Below are positions 44,542 through 52,793 of a stretch of 64,000 nucleotides of DNA, in pieces. The position numbers were made by a program, and so were the translations under genes. The stretch comes from Ponticaulis sp. (GTDB taxonomy: Bacteria; Pseudomonadota; Alphaproteobacteria; Caulobacterales; Hyphomonadaceae). The notes beneath the pieces were generated by a model. The model made no database searches and had not been told where the DNA came from. It saw nothing but the letters and a program-made list of their open reading frames with translations. The DNA lies in NCBI GenBank assembly GCA_002723155.1, contig PBNO01000006.1, positions 710,438 through 774,437 on the forward strand, in the 5' to 3' direction. Positions within the stretch are counted from its first letter, which is position 1; the number at the start of each line of letters is the position of its first letter.

Positions 44542-45153
44542 ATGAAGCCTTATCTCTTTCTGCTGCCGGTCACGCTCATTGCTGCGTGCTCTGCGCCCGA
44601 GACCGTCAGTTTCGAGACGGGAACATGCGGCGCGGTGACAGCCGTGCTCGAAGCGGGGACTGCGTCGGAGCCCTACACCTCGTTGAGGGGCGAAGCGGTC
44701 ATGCTGGGCGAGCGGGAGCTGGAAGATAACTGGACCACCACGATGCCGGTCTTCGGGGAAGCCTGCACGACAGCGATCATGCGCGACATGTTCGGCACAG
44801 ATATCTTCATGTTGAATTGCCCGCTCTATGCAGAATCCTCGTCATTCGACCGCGACATTCATGAAGCAGAAGCGCGCGCCGTTGCTGAAAACACGGTTGG
44901 CGTCCTCACAGAATGCCTCGGCGATGACTGGATCATCAAGGAAACGACCGAGCACAATGACTATCAGGTCTATCACAAATATGTCTTCGAGCCGGCATCC
45001 GGCCGCCCTGGCGCAGACGAGTTCAACTTCACCGTCGATCCTATTTATGTGGAGATGTCCTACACGCCTTATATGCGCGGCCGCGGCGGCGCTTCCGGCT
45101 GGCAGACACTCATACAGTTTCAAGAGCAACGCGAAACTTCGGATGGCAATTAG
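44542..45153 (+). CDS. Hypothetical lipoprotein
   Basis: A 203-aa protein with a lipoprotein signal (FLLPVTLIAACS, lipobox IAAC). The mature part has a GTCGAVTAVLEAG opening, several more cysteines (EACTTA, LNCPLY and TECLG), and an acidic C-terminal half with DEFNFTVDPIYVEMSYTPYM. No family is recognised. The ATG at 44542 has GGAGGG nine bases upstream, while the longer frame from 44461 runs into upstream non-coding DNA. The His-rich protein and TonB receptor follow on the same strand, but a 115-bp gap separates them. Confidence 0.75.
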   Translation: MKPYLFLLPVTLIAACSAPETVSFETGTCGAVTAVLEAGTASEPYTSLRGEAVMLGERELEDNWTTTMPVFGEACTTAIMRDMFGTDIFMLNCPLYAESSSFDRDIHEAEARAVAENTVGVLTECLGDDWIIKETTEHNDYQVYHKYVFEPASGRPGADEFNFTVDPIYVEMSYTPYMRGRGGASGWQTLIQFQEQRETSDGN

Positions 45154-45268
45154 AACGCAAAATTCATTTTCCCTTTGCATGAAGGCGCCGAAATCATGAG
45201 AACGATTTGCAAAATGCTAGTCGGAATGCTAGCGATCTCTGTGCGGGTATCGTCACACGCGGAAATAA

Positions 45269-45622
45269 ATGGCCTTCATGCAAATGCACTGTTTCATTGC
45301 TGCGATAAGGATCGGGCTCGCCCTGATGTTTGCCGCTGTGATAATCGCAGCGCCGATTGCCGAAGCGAACCATACTGAGGCCGTGCCCGAAATTGTCTGC
45401 GAGCAGACTGGCCATGACGATTCCGAACAAAGCACACCCGCAAACGAGCATGACCACGAGCATCACCGGCACAATTGCGGCAGCTGCCATGTTCATATTC
45501 TGGCGCGGGACAACGTTCAGCCTGTTACTGAGCCGTACAACCCGTCTGCGCGTTATCAATTGACTGCAGAGACGCTGGTAAACGGCGCAGCACCATCGCT
45601 ATTCCGGCCTCCGCGCGCCTGA
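45269..45622 (+). CDS. Small exported His-rich protein before the TonB receptor
   Basis: A 117-aa protein with an N-terminal hydrophobic segment (IRIGLALMFAAVIIAAPIAEA) that is probably a signal peptide. The mature part is rich in metal-ligand residues: NEHDHEHHRHNCGSCHVHI at ~59-77. Such short His/Cys-rich exported proteins (similar in style to DUF2946 proteins) occur next to metal or corrinoid TonB receptors. It begins 419 bp before the receptor and ends 65 bp ahead of it, so the two are likely cotranscribed. A periplasmic copper, zinc or nickel buffer is the best guess. A start nine bases downstream (45278) is possible. Confidence 0.65.
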   Translation: MAFMQMHCFIAAIRIGLALMFAAVIIAAPIAEANHTEAVPEIVCEQTGHDDSEQSTPANEHDHEHHRHNCGSCHVHILARDNVQPVTEPYNPSARYQLTAETLVNGAAPSLFRPPRA

Positions 45623-45687
45623 AACTGATGCCATCACCGCGCTCATTGAAGGCGCACTGATTCCAGTTTCAATTCAGGTAAAATATT

Positions 45688-47667
45688 TTGCCTAAACATC
45701 TTCGCAGCACCGCTGCGGGTTTAACGCTGTGCGCGCTTCTGGCCGCACCAGCCTACGCTCAGGCCGTACACCCGGAAGACGGCGAACATCACGACGAAGA
45801 AGCGACCATGAATACGGTTGTCGTCACCACCACGCGCTCTGGCCGTGTCGCGCAGGACCAGTCCACGCGTATCGAAACGATCAATCTCGAGGAAATCGAG
45901 GAAAAGGCGATTATGCGGCCAGGCAATATCGCGACCCTTGTCAACGAAACAGGCGGCATTCGCGTACAAGTGACCTCGCCTGCGCTCGGCGCGGCCAATG
46001 TGCGCGTGCAAGGGCTTTATGGTCGCTATACCCAGCTTCTTGCAGACGGCTTGCCACTCTATGGCGGTCAGGCCTCATCGCTCGGGCTCCTGCAAATCCC
46101 GCCAACCGATCTCCGACGCGTTGATGTTATCAAGGGCGCAGCCTCGTCGCTTTATGGCGGTTCTGCGTTGGGCGGAGTGATCAACCTGCTTTCACGTCTA
46201 CCCGGCGACGCGCCTGAAGGCGAAGTTCTGCTCAACGCCACCTCTCGCAGCGGACAGGATCTGACCGGCTATTTCGCGACACACGTCACAGACGAGCTTG
46301 GTACGTCACTCACGCTTGGTCTGCACCGTCAGGATAAAGTCGACTTTGATGATGACGGCTGGATCGATATGCCCGGCTATGAGCGGGTGACCGCCCGCCC
46401 GCGCCTGTTCTGGGAGAATGGCGAGGGCACGAATATCTATGCCACTCTCGGCCTGATGGCAGAAGACCGCGATGGCGGGACGCTGGACGGACGCATTGCA
46501 CCTGACGGGCAGCCATTCATCCAGTCACAGGAAACAACGCGGATTGATGGCGGCCTCATCGCCAACACAGAGCTTACCGACACCGTCTCAGCTCAACTGA
46601 GAACCTCGGCCATGGTCCAGAACCATGAGCACCAGTTTGGTGATGCGATGGATGAGGACCGCCATGAAAGTTATCTTCTGGAAGCCTCTCTCTCCGGAGA
46701 CCTTGAACGGCTGGATTGGGTGCTCGGAATTGCTTACCAGTCCGACCGTTTCCAGTCGGACACCTATCCTGCATTCGATTACGCCTATGACGTGCCGGGT
46801 ATCTTTGGCGAAGTGGATTACGATCTTAACGCAGACCTCACTCTATCGCTTAGCGGACGGCTGGATGATCACAGCACATTTGGCACGCAGTTCAGTCCGC
46901 GTCTTTCGGTGCTGTATCGCCCCGGCGACTGGACGTTCCGCGGCTCCGTGGCAGAAGGCTTTTTTGCCCCGACCCCGTTCGTGGAAGAAATAGAGGCCGC
47001 CGGTCTGTCACGTCTGTCACCGCTCAGCGGACTTCGCGAAGAAACGGCCCAGACGGCCTCTTTCGATGTTGGATACCGCTCGGGCTCTATTGAAGCCAAT
47101 GCGACCTTCTTTGCCTCTAATGTAGACGGCGTGACAGAACTTGCACCCTTTGCAAGCCAGGCGGGTGGTCCGCTCGATCGGGTAGAGCTGGTCAATTCGG
47201 AGGGGACGTCTCAAATCCGCGGCACAGAACTCTTGCTCCGCTATATGTGGCAAGACTTCAAAATCACCGGCAGCTATCTGTTGATAGATTCGAGTGAACC
47301 GGACGGTCTTGGCGGAACGCAGGAAATTGCCCTCACACCTCGCCACTCGGCAGGTATGGTTGCCATGTGGGAACGGCATGGTGAATTCCGGCTAGGTCTT
47401 GAAATGTACTACACTGGCGAGCAACGCGTGGAAGACAGCCCTTACAGGCTTCAAAGTGATAGCTTTCTGGATGTCGGAATCCTTGGTGAAATCACGGTTG
47501 GCCCGGCGAGCTGGTTCATCAATGCAGAGAATATTCTCGACGTCCGCCAGACGCGTGAAGAGCCTGTGCTTCTGCCATCCAGAGCACCATCCGGACGCTG
47601 GACGACCGATATCTGGTCGCGCAATGACGGATTCATCGTAAATGGCGGCGTTCGACTTCGGTTCTGA
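45688..47667 (+). CDS. TonB-dependent receptor, probably for a metal complex
   Basis: A 659-aa outer-membrane receptor with a TTG start. After the signal peptide (LTLCALLAAPAYAQA) comes a His-rich N-terminus (HPEDGEHHDEE), then a TonB box-like MNTVVVTTTR. The plug domain is at ~55-165 (RVQGLYGRYTQLLADGLPLYGG, VDVIKGAASSLYGGSALGGVINL), followed by a 22-strand barrel ending in VNGGVRLRF. Extra His residues occur in an extracellular loop (QNHEHQFGDAMDEDRHE). The His-rich tail and loop plus the His-rich neighbour suggest a metal ion or metallophore. Siderophore or B12 uptake cannot be excluded. Confidence 0.9.
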   Translation: MPKHLRSTAAGLTLCALLAAPAYAQAVHPEDGEHHDEEATMNTVVVTTTRSGRVAQDQSTRIETINLEEIEEKAIMRPGNIATLVNETGGIRVQVTSPALGAANVRVQGLYGRYTQLLADGLPLYGGQASSLGLLQIPPTDLRRVDVIKGAASSLYGGSALGGVINLLSRLPGDAPEGEVLLNATSRSGQDLTGYFATHVTDELGTSLTLGLHRQDKVDFDDDGWIDMPGYERVTARPRLFWENGEGTNIYATLGLMAEDRDGGTLDGRIAPDGQPFIQSQETTRIDGGLIANTELTDTVSAQLRTSAMVQNHEHQFGDAMDEDRHESYLLEASLSGDLERLDWVLGIAYQSDRFQSDTYPAFDYAYDVPGIFGEVDYDLNADLTLSLSGRLDDHSTFGTQFSPRLSVLYRPGDWTFRGSVAEGFFAPTPFVEEIEAAGLSRLSPLSGLREETAQTASFDVGYRSGSIEANATFFASNVDGVTELAPFASQAGGPLDRVELVNSEGTSQIRGTELLLRYMWQDFKITGSYLLIDSSEPDGLGGTQEIALTPRHSAGMVAMWERHGEFRLGLEMYYTGEQRVEDSPYRLQSDSFLDVGILGEITVGPASWFINAENILDVRQTREEPVLLPSRAPSGRWTTDIWSRNDGFIVNGGVRLRF

Positions 47668-47702
47668 TGCCGCCTGAAATCTAATCAGTTCGCAGCCGGA
47701 AC

Positions 47703-47711
47703 TTATCCACA
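47703..47711 (+). promoter_or_regulatory. Perfect DnaA box upstream of nrdB
   Basis: TTATCCACA matches the DnaA consensus exactly. It lies 117 bp before the nrdB start and about 37 bp upstream of the NrdR boxes. DnaA is known to act on nrd promoters in other bacteria, linking dNTP supply to replication start. Confidence 0.65.
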
Positions 47712-47747
47712 GACAGAGGTTAACAGTGGAAAACATCCGGCTGCGAC

Positions 47748-47795
47748 ACACCATCTCTTGCGTGATTTTAACAAGAGGCGCACTATATCTTGTAG
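47748..47795 (+). promoter_or_regulatory. Paired NrdR boxes upstream of nrdB
   Basis: ACACCATCTCTTGCGT (47748-47763) and GCACTATATCTTGTAG (47780-47795) are two copies of the NrdR-type 16-mer, 32 bp apart. They lie 25-72 bp before the nrdB ATG, where a bound repressor would cover the promoter. The same arrangement is seen before nrdA. Confidence 0.75.
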
Positions 47796-47819
47796 TTAAC
47801 GCGACTCGTGGAGCACATC

Positions 47820-48845
47820 ATGGCAGACGGCCTCATCACCGGCAAACCGGGACTCCTAATTCCTTCAAAGGCTTACAAGCCTTTCCGATATCCCTGGGCC
47901 TATGATTTCTGGAAGAAACAGCAGCAGGTTCACTGGATGCCGGAAGAGGTTCCGCTGGGTGAAGACTGTAAAGACTGGGCGGTCAAGCTAAACGATAAGG
48001 AGCGCAACCTCCTTACGCAGATTTTCCGTTTCTTCACGCAATCCGACGTGGAAGTCGGCGCGAACTATATGGAAAACTACATGCCTCTGTTCAAACCGAC
48101 AGAGGTATCCATGATGCTGTCTTGCTTCTCCAATATGGAGACGATCCACATCGCAGCTTACGCGCTGCTTCTGGAAACCATCGGCATGCCGGATTCTGAA
48201 TTCTCCGCCTTCATGGAGTATGAGGAAATGGCCGCCAAGCATGACTATCTGGGTCAGTTTGGTTGTGAGACATATGAAGACATCGCCACATCCATGGCTG
48301 TCTTCGGTGGCTTCACTGAGGGTCTGCAGCTATTTGCGTCATTCGCGATGCTGATGAACTTCCCGCGCTTCAACAAAATGAAGGGCATGGGCCAGATCGT
48401 GACCTGGTCTGTGCGCGATGAGTCACTTCACTGCGAAGGCATGATCAAGCTCTTCCACACCTTCTGTGACGAAACAGGCATTATGAATGACACGCTCGCA
48501 GAGCGTATCACCGAAGCCTGCCGCACAGTGGTTATGCTGGAAGACAAATTCATCGAGCTGGCCTTTGAGGCCGGTGAAGTTGAAGGCATGACGCCGCACG
48601 ATATTCAGCAATATATCCGCTATATCGCTGACTGGCGTCTCGGACAGCTCAAGCTGAAACCAATCTTCGGTGTCGACAAACACCCTATTCCTTGGCTGAC
48701 GGAAATCCTCAACGGCGTTGAGCACGCAAACTTCTTCGAAGCGCGTGCAACCGAGTATTCCAAAGGCGCGACGCAAGGCGACTGGCATGGCGATGCAGGC
48801 GTCTGGTCCCGCTTCGACAAGTCCCGACTGCCAGCTGCCGAATAG
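47820..48845 (+). CDS. nrdB: Class Ia ribonucleotide reductase small subunit NrdB
   Basis: A 341-aa diiron, tyrosyl-radical subunit. Metal ligands and radical residue are all visible: Asp76 in TQSDVEV, Glu107 and His110 in NMETIHIAAY with radical Tyr114, Glu167 in GGFTEGLQ, and Glu201 and His204 in VRDESLHCEG. No ATP-cone is fused at its N-terminus, so neither subunit carries one. The C-terminal tail that docks into NrdA ends SRFDKSRLPAAE. The ATG at 47820 follows GGAG by six bases. A GTG four codons earlier overlaps the ribosome site and is unlikely. It is controlled in parallel with nrdA by paired boxes. Confidence 0.97.
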   Translation: MADGLITGKPGLLIPSKAYKPFRYPWAYDFWKKQQQVHWMPEEVPLGEDCKDWAVKLNDKERNLLTQIFRFFTQSDVEVGANYMENYMPLFKPTEVSMMLSCFSNMETIHIAAYALLLETIGMPDSEFSAFMEYEEMAAKHDYLGQFGCETYEDIATSMAVFGGFTEGLQLFASFAMLMNFPRFNKMKGMGQIVTWSVRDESLHCEGMIKLFHTFCDETGIMNDTLAERITEACRTVVMLEDKFIELAFEAGEVEGMTPHDIQQYIRYIADWRLGQLKLKPIFGVDKHPIPWLTEILNGVEHANFFEARATEYSKGATQGDWHGDAGVWSRFDKSRLPAAE

Positions 48846-48871
48846 GCGAGCTTGCCCTGAAACCTGAATAC

Positions 48872-48895
48872 CGCCCGGCCCTTATGGGTCGGGCG
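48872..48895. terminator. Terminator between nrdB and the PstS-like gene
   Basis: CGCCCGGCCC-TTAT-GGGTCGGGCG forms a 10-bp stem with one mismatch, followed by TTTCT on the plus strand. It overlaps the last codons of the convergent PstS-like gene and mainly serves nrdB. Confidence 0.8.
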
Positions 48896-49949
48896 TTTCT
48901 GTATGAGTCGTCGTGTAAACTTCTGCGCGGTGTTCAGCCGAAAGCGGGATGAGCCCGACCTCTACCAGATATCCGCCCTCACCCATCGCAACGTCGGAAT
49001 ACAACTCATCCAGGAACGGACCGAGCGCTGGCAGCTGCTCGATATGGCTTCGCTTCACATAGAGGAAAAGCGAACGAGAAACGGCATAGTCTCCGCTCAT
49101 AATGGAGGCTTCATCTGGAAGAGTGTCATTGATCGAGGCCGGTTTTACGCGGTCGCTACTCTGTTCGAGATAGGAATAACCGGCAACGCCGAGCGCGGAC
49201 GGGCTGCGGATCAGCGCCTGCACAATCTGTGTGTCATTTTCACCTGAATCGAGCCAGTGCCCGTCTGTGCGGATTGTGTGTGCAACGGCATCATAGGTTT
49301 CAGGATCACTTTCGCGCAGATCGATGATCTCCGGCAGGCGCAACGCGCCGCGTTCCATGACAATCTCGGTAAAGGCATCGCGCGTGCCCGATGTAGGCGG
49401 CGGGCCATAAACCTCTATCCGCATATCCGGCAGTTCGGGATTGATCTCCGACCAGAACTGGTAAGGGTTCGCGGCAAGGCCCCGCCGGGTTGGAACCGTT
49501 TTAGCCAGCGCGAGAAAGATCTCTTGATCCGTCAGCGCAATCTCTGGCCCGTTGAGCGCATTGATCAGCACAATACCATCGCTGCCCAGCGGCAGCTCCA
49601 GAAAGTCCGATACGCCATTGCTCGCGCAATATTCATGCTCGCTGTCTGTCATGCGGCGTGACGCCGTCGCGATCGAAATCGTATCAAGGCCGTCACCTTC
49701 ACAGAACAGACGAATGCCACCTCCGGTGCCGGTCGTCTCAACAATCGGGACACGGAATTCACTGGTGGCGCCGAAATACTCGGCAGCGCGCGTCACAAAA
49801 GGAGCGACGGTCGAACTGCCCGCAATGACGATTCGTTCGTCCGATTGGGTGGGCCCTGCGCCGGTTTCTAAAGACGGTTCACACGCAGTTAGACCGAGCA
49901 TCAACACTACCCCAGCCACAAAACTTGCCTTGCCCGTGAAAAATTTCAT
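48882..49949 (-). CDS. PstS-like phosphate-binding lipoprotein, solitary
   Basis: A 355-aa substrate-binding protein with a lipoprotein signal (VVLMLGLTAC). The mature part matches the PBP-like phosphate-binding group: IAGSSTVAPFVTRAAEYFG, ETTGTGGGIRLFCEG, DTISIATASRRMTDSE, GSDGIVLINAL, PPPTSGTRDAFTEIV and SPSALGVAGYSYLEQ. The SSTV and SGTRDAF segments line the anion pocket in relatives. No pstC, pstA, pstB or phoU is next to it, so it works with a transporter elsewhere or as a phosphate scavenger or sensor. The ATG at 49949 opens the lipoprotein signal. The frame to 49991 is not used. Confidence 0.9.
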   Translation of the reverse strand: MKFFTGKASFVAGVVLMLGLTACEPSLETGAGPTQSDERIVIAGSSTVAPFVTRAAEYFGATSEFRVPIVETTGTGGGIRLFCEGDGLDTISIATASRRMTDSEHEYCASNGVSDFLELPLGSDGIVLINALNGPEIALTDQEIFLALAKTVPTRRGLAANPYQFWSEINPELPDMRIEVYGPPPTSGTRDAFTEIVMERGALRLPEIIDLRESDPETYDAVAHTIRTDGHWLDSGENDTQIVQALIRSPSALGVAGYSYLEQSSDRVKPASINDTLPDEASIMSGDYAVSRSLFLYVKRSHIEQLPALGPFLDELYSDVAMGEGGYLVEVGLIPLSAEHRAEVYTTTHTETPDP

Positions 49950-50116
49950 AGTCTTACTCAAAGCCCGCACATCTCGCAGAGTGCCCGTCACGCCGGAACA
50001 ATCGGCCCGACAGAAACGTTTCTTCTACACAATAACTGGCTGAAGCGGCGTGAAATATTCGTGTCAGGTGAATTTTACGGTTTACTAGGGGGTCATGAAT
50101 CATTATGTGCACCGTT

Positions 50117-50206
50117 CCGGCGGACATCGGATCAATGTTCCTTTCCCTGCGAAAGCAATATAGGTCGACGGCCGCACTAACGCCGGTTTGGGTTTAAAAC
50201 TTAAAC
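50117..50206 (+). promoter_or_regulatory. Structured leader of the decarboxylase gene (speF-motif candidate)
   Basis: The 180 bp before the decarboxylase can fold. CCGGCG (50117-50122) pairs with CGCCGG (50181-50186) at long range. Inside it are GGACAT/ATGTTCC (50122-50141) and TGC-GAAA-GCA (50148-50157). GTTTAA-AAC-TTAAAC (50192-50206) lies just ahead of the GGGGG ribosome site. A conserved RNA called the speF motif is known upstream of ornithine decarboxylase genes in alphaproteobacteria, and position and gene fit. I cannot match its consensus from memory, so the identity is tentative. Confidence 0.45.
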
Positions 50207-50223
50207 ACGGGGGTATTTGTGTC

Positions 50224-51420
50224 ATGACTTCCTACGACACACCCTGGGACCTGGTCCGGCATGAGGATACCGACCGGCCCATTGCTTGCAATCGCCCGCA
50301 TCTGCTTCGTCAGGCGGCGCAATGGTTCTCCACGAACTTCAAAGGCCACGCACTCTACGCAGTGAAAGCCAACCCTTCTGCATGGGTGCTTAAAGAGCTC
50401 TATGCGAATGGCATCACACATTTCGACGCTGCGTCCATGCGCGAAGTCGAAGCTGTGTCACGCCTCTGCCCGAACGCAGAGATCGCGTTCATGCACCCGG
50501 TCAAATCCCGTAAAGCAATTACCAGCGCGTATTTCGATTACGGCGTCCGCACCTTCTCATTCGATTGTATGGAAGAAGCAGAGAAAATCTTCGCAGCCAC
50601 AGGCGAAGCCGACGATCTCACGCTCGTCCTACGCGTCGCTGTGTCCAACCAGGGCGCAGAAATGCCAATCGATGGCAAGTTCGGTGCGAACGCAACTGAT
50701 ACGCCAGACATTCTACGCGCAGTACGTCCATATGTTGAACGTCTCGGCATGAGCTTCCACCCGGGTAGCCAGTGCATGGACCCGTACGCGTGGTCAGTTC
50801 ACTGCGAGCACCTGTCCCGCCTCATTCTCGAAGCAGATGTATCTGTCGACATTATCGATGTCGGTGGTGGCTTCCCTGTTGCCTATCCGGGCAAAGAACC
50901 ACCTCCAATGCACCTCTTCACAGATGCGATCCACGAAGCCTTCGCAGCTATGCCTGTCGCAAAAGACGCAGAGCTCTGGTGTGAGCCGGGCCGCGCGCTG
51001 GTTGCAGAGAGCAGCTCCATTCTGACTGAAGTCACACTCGTTCGCGGCAACTCTGTCTACATTAATGACGGCGCATTCGGCACGCTCTATGATGCAGCTC
51101 ATTGCGACTGGACCTACCCGACACGCCTTATCCGCAACGGCTCTAAACCGTCAAAACGCCTCAAAGCGTTCCGCTTGTTTGGCCCGACTTGCGACTCATC
51201 TGACGTCGTTCAGGGCCCGATCTTCCTTCCGGAAGATATTGAAGAAGGCGACGTAATCGAAATCGGTATGCTCGGCGCTTATGGCGTGACGATGCAGACC
51301 CGTTTCAACGGCTATGGCGAAGCGCACGACCTGATCGCAAACGACACGCCATGGCAGTCTGTTTTCTCGAAAAAACAAGTACTTGCGGACGCTGACTGGT
51401 ACACCACGTCAAAAGAGTGA
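50224..51420 (+). CDS. Ornithine/lysine decarboxylase, fold type III
   Basis: A 398-aa PLP enzyme of the alanine-racemase-fold decarboxylases (eukaryotic ODC-like). Marks: the PLP lysine in LYAVKANPSAWVLKEL (~39-54), SFDCMEEAEKI, SFHPGSQCMDP, IDVGGGFPVAYPG, CEPGRALVAESSSIL, and the substrate-site Cys in FGPTCDSSDVV near 330, followed by MLGAYGVTMQTRFNGYGE. It makes putrescine from ornithine and possibly cadaverine from lysine. The ATG at 50224 has GGGGGT upstream and a structured leader. It lies near other polyamine genes but is monocistronic or paired only with the VOC gene. Confidence 0.93.
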   Translation: MTSYDTPWDLVRHEDTDRPIACNRPHLLRQAAQWFSTNFKGHALYAVKANPSAWVLKELYANGITHFDAASMREVEAVSRLCPNAEIAFMHPVKSRKAITSAYFDYGVRTFSFDCMEEAEKIFAATGEADDLTLVLRVAVSNQGAEMPIDGKFGANATDTPDILRAVRPYVERLGMSFHPGSQCMDPYAWSVHCEHLSRLILEADVSVDIIDVGGGFPVAYPGKEPPPMHLFTDAIHEAFAAMPVAKDAELWCEPGRALVAESSSILTEVTLVRGNSVYINDGAFGTLYDAAHCDWTYPTRLIRNGSKPSKRLKAFRLFGPTCDSSDVVQGPIFLPEDIEEGDVIEIGMLGAYGVTMQTRFNGYGEAHDLIANDTPWQSVFSKKQVLADADWYTTSKE

Positions 51421-51501
51421 ACACTGTTCACAAATAATTCATTACGCCGCTAAAGCCGCTTCATCTACCCTCTCCTGAGGTCACATACAGGAGAGGGAAA
51501 T

Positions 51502-51873
51502 ATGATCGGTTATCAAATGGTGGGCACGAATGATGTCCACAAAGCTGTTGAATTTTATAATCAGCTCATGCCGGTACTCGGCGCAAAGCCCGCCATGAAA
51601 TTCGGTGAACACGGCCAGGGCTACGCCTTTGCGTCAGGCCAGCTTTTTGCCGTAAACACACCGGGCAACAAAGAGCCTGCGACCATCGGCAATGGCCAGA
51701 TGACGGCCTTCAAGGTCGATTCACCTGAGATCGTCGCCGCAGCTCACGCCAAAGCGCTGGAACTCGGCGGTACGTGCGAAGGCGAGCCGGGCCCACGTGG
51801 CGAATTCGGCGACTTCAGCTATTTCCGCGATCTGGACGGTAACAAACTTGCTGTCTTCTACATGAAGGGCTGA
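51502..51873 (+). CDS. VOC-family protein
   Basis: A 123-aa protein of the vicinal-oxygen-chelate (glyoxalase/bleomycin-resistance/extradiol dioxygenase) fold: IGYQMVGTNDVHKAVEFYNQLM, GQGYAFASGQLFAV, TAFKVDSPEIVAAAHAKALELGG and FRDLDGNKLAVFYM. Metal ligands are not certain. The usual N-terminal His is not obvious, and a Glu near the end is lacking. Function unknown; close relatives are often annotated lactoylglutathione lyase-like without proof. RBS GAGAGGG is just upstream. Confidence 0.9.
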   Translation: MIGYQMVGTNDVHKAVEFYNQLMPVLGAKPAMKFGEHGQGYAFASGQLFAVNTPGNKEPATIGNGQMTAFKVDSPEIVAAAHAKALELGGTCEGEPGPRGEFGDFSYFRDLDGNKLAVFYMKG

Positions 51874-51878
51874 TCAGC

Positions 51879-52700
51879 CTAGAGCCAGTCGGTCGGGTTT
51901 ATCGTCTTGAAGTCGGCGAACCCGAACCGGCCGGACGCCGCCACCAGCCGCTCCATGGATGGCGAAGCCCCCGTGGTATAGAGCGCGCCTCGCTCGACAT
52001 TCCCGGCTTCTGATTTCATCGCGTTGTCCGGCAGCAGGCTCAGCACCCGCCTTGCAATCGCTTCACCTGAATCGATTAACTCCACACCCGCAGGCAGGAG
52101 CGCCGATAAACGCTCACGAAGCAGCGGGAAATGCGTGCAGGCAAGCACGATAATATCGACTTCGTCTCCACCGGGCTGCAAGATCAACTGGTCCAGAACG
52201 CTTTTGAGTTCGGCATCAGAGACAGGCTCACCGGCGGCAAAACGCTCTGCCATTTCTACAAGCTCAACGCTTCCATGGGTCAGGACACGTTTCTCACGTG
52301 CGAATTCATGGATGAGTGCATCCGTATAGGCGCGCCTGAGAGTGCCCGGCGTCGCGAGCACACCGATTGTGCCGGTTTGCGTTTTCAAAGCGGCTGGCTT
52401 GATCGCCGGAACAGTCCCAACAACCGGTATATCTATAACCGCGCGAACCACCTGTAGTGCCAGCGTGCTGGCCGTATTGCAGGCGATCACAAAAATATCC
52501 GGCGATGTTGCATCAATCAGTCCACGCGCGATGGCGGGAATTCGACGCGTCAGCTCTGCATCGGATTTGTTTCCATAAGGAAAGAAGCCCGTGTCCGCCG
52601 CATAAGATACGCGCCCTGAAAAGCCCTGTTTTTCAAGTTCAGATACAACAGTCAGGCCACCCATGCCTGAATCGAACACTAAACAATGGGGCGTTTTCAT
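51879..52700 (-). CDS. murI: Glutamate racemase MurI
   Basis: A 273-aa enzyme making D-glutamate for peptidoglycan. Both catalytic cysteines are present, in IACNTASTLAL (~72-82) and LACTHFPLLRERL (~186-198). The N-terminal VFDSGMGGLTVVSEL and the AADTGFFPYGNKSDAEL loop are typical. It starts 94 bp before the phasin gene in the opposite direction, and the shared intergenic region holds a perfect palindrome (separate entry). It converges on the VOC gene with a 5-bp gap. Confidence 0.95.
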   Translation of the reverse strand: MKTPHCLVFDSGMGGLTVVSELEKQGFSGRVSYAADTGFFPYGNKSDAELTRRIPAIARGLIDATSPDIFVIACNTASTLALQVVRAVIDIPVVGTVPAIKPAALKTQTGTIGVLATPGTLRRAYTDALIHEFAREKRVLTHGSVELVEMAERFAAGEPVSDAELKSVLDQLILQPGGDEVDIIVLACTHFPLLRERLSALLPAGVELIDSGEAIARRVLSLLPDNAMKSEAGNVERGALYTTGASPSMERLVAASGRFGFADFKTINPTDWL

Positions 52701-52729
52701 TTCGCACTCGCAAACTTCATTTAGACAGA

Positions 52730-52752
52730 ATTATTGTGCAGTGCACAATAAT
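52730..52752. promoter_or_regulatory. Perfect 23-bp palindrome between murI and the phasin gene
   Basis: ATTATTGTGCA-G-TGCACAATAAT: two perfect 11-bp arms around one base. The TGCA-rich core resembles the TTGC/GCAA-type operators of the PHB-responsive repressor PhaR seen before phasin genes. It lies 42 bp before the phasin start and 30 bp before murI, so it may control either or both. Confidence 0.7.
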
Positions 52753-52793
52753 ATGTTATACCTAACGTAGATAACTGAGAGGTGATACAAGTC

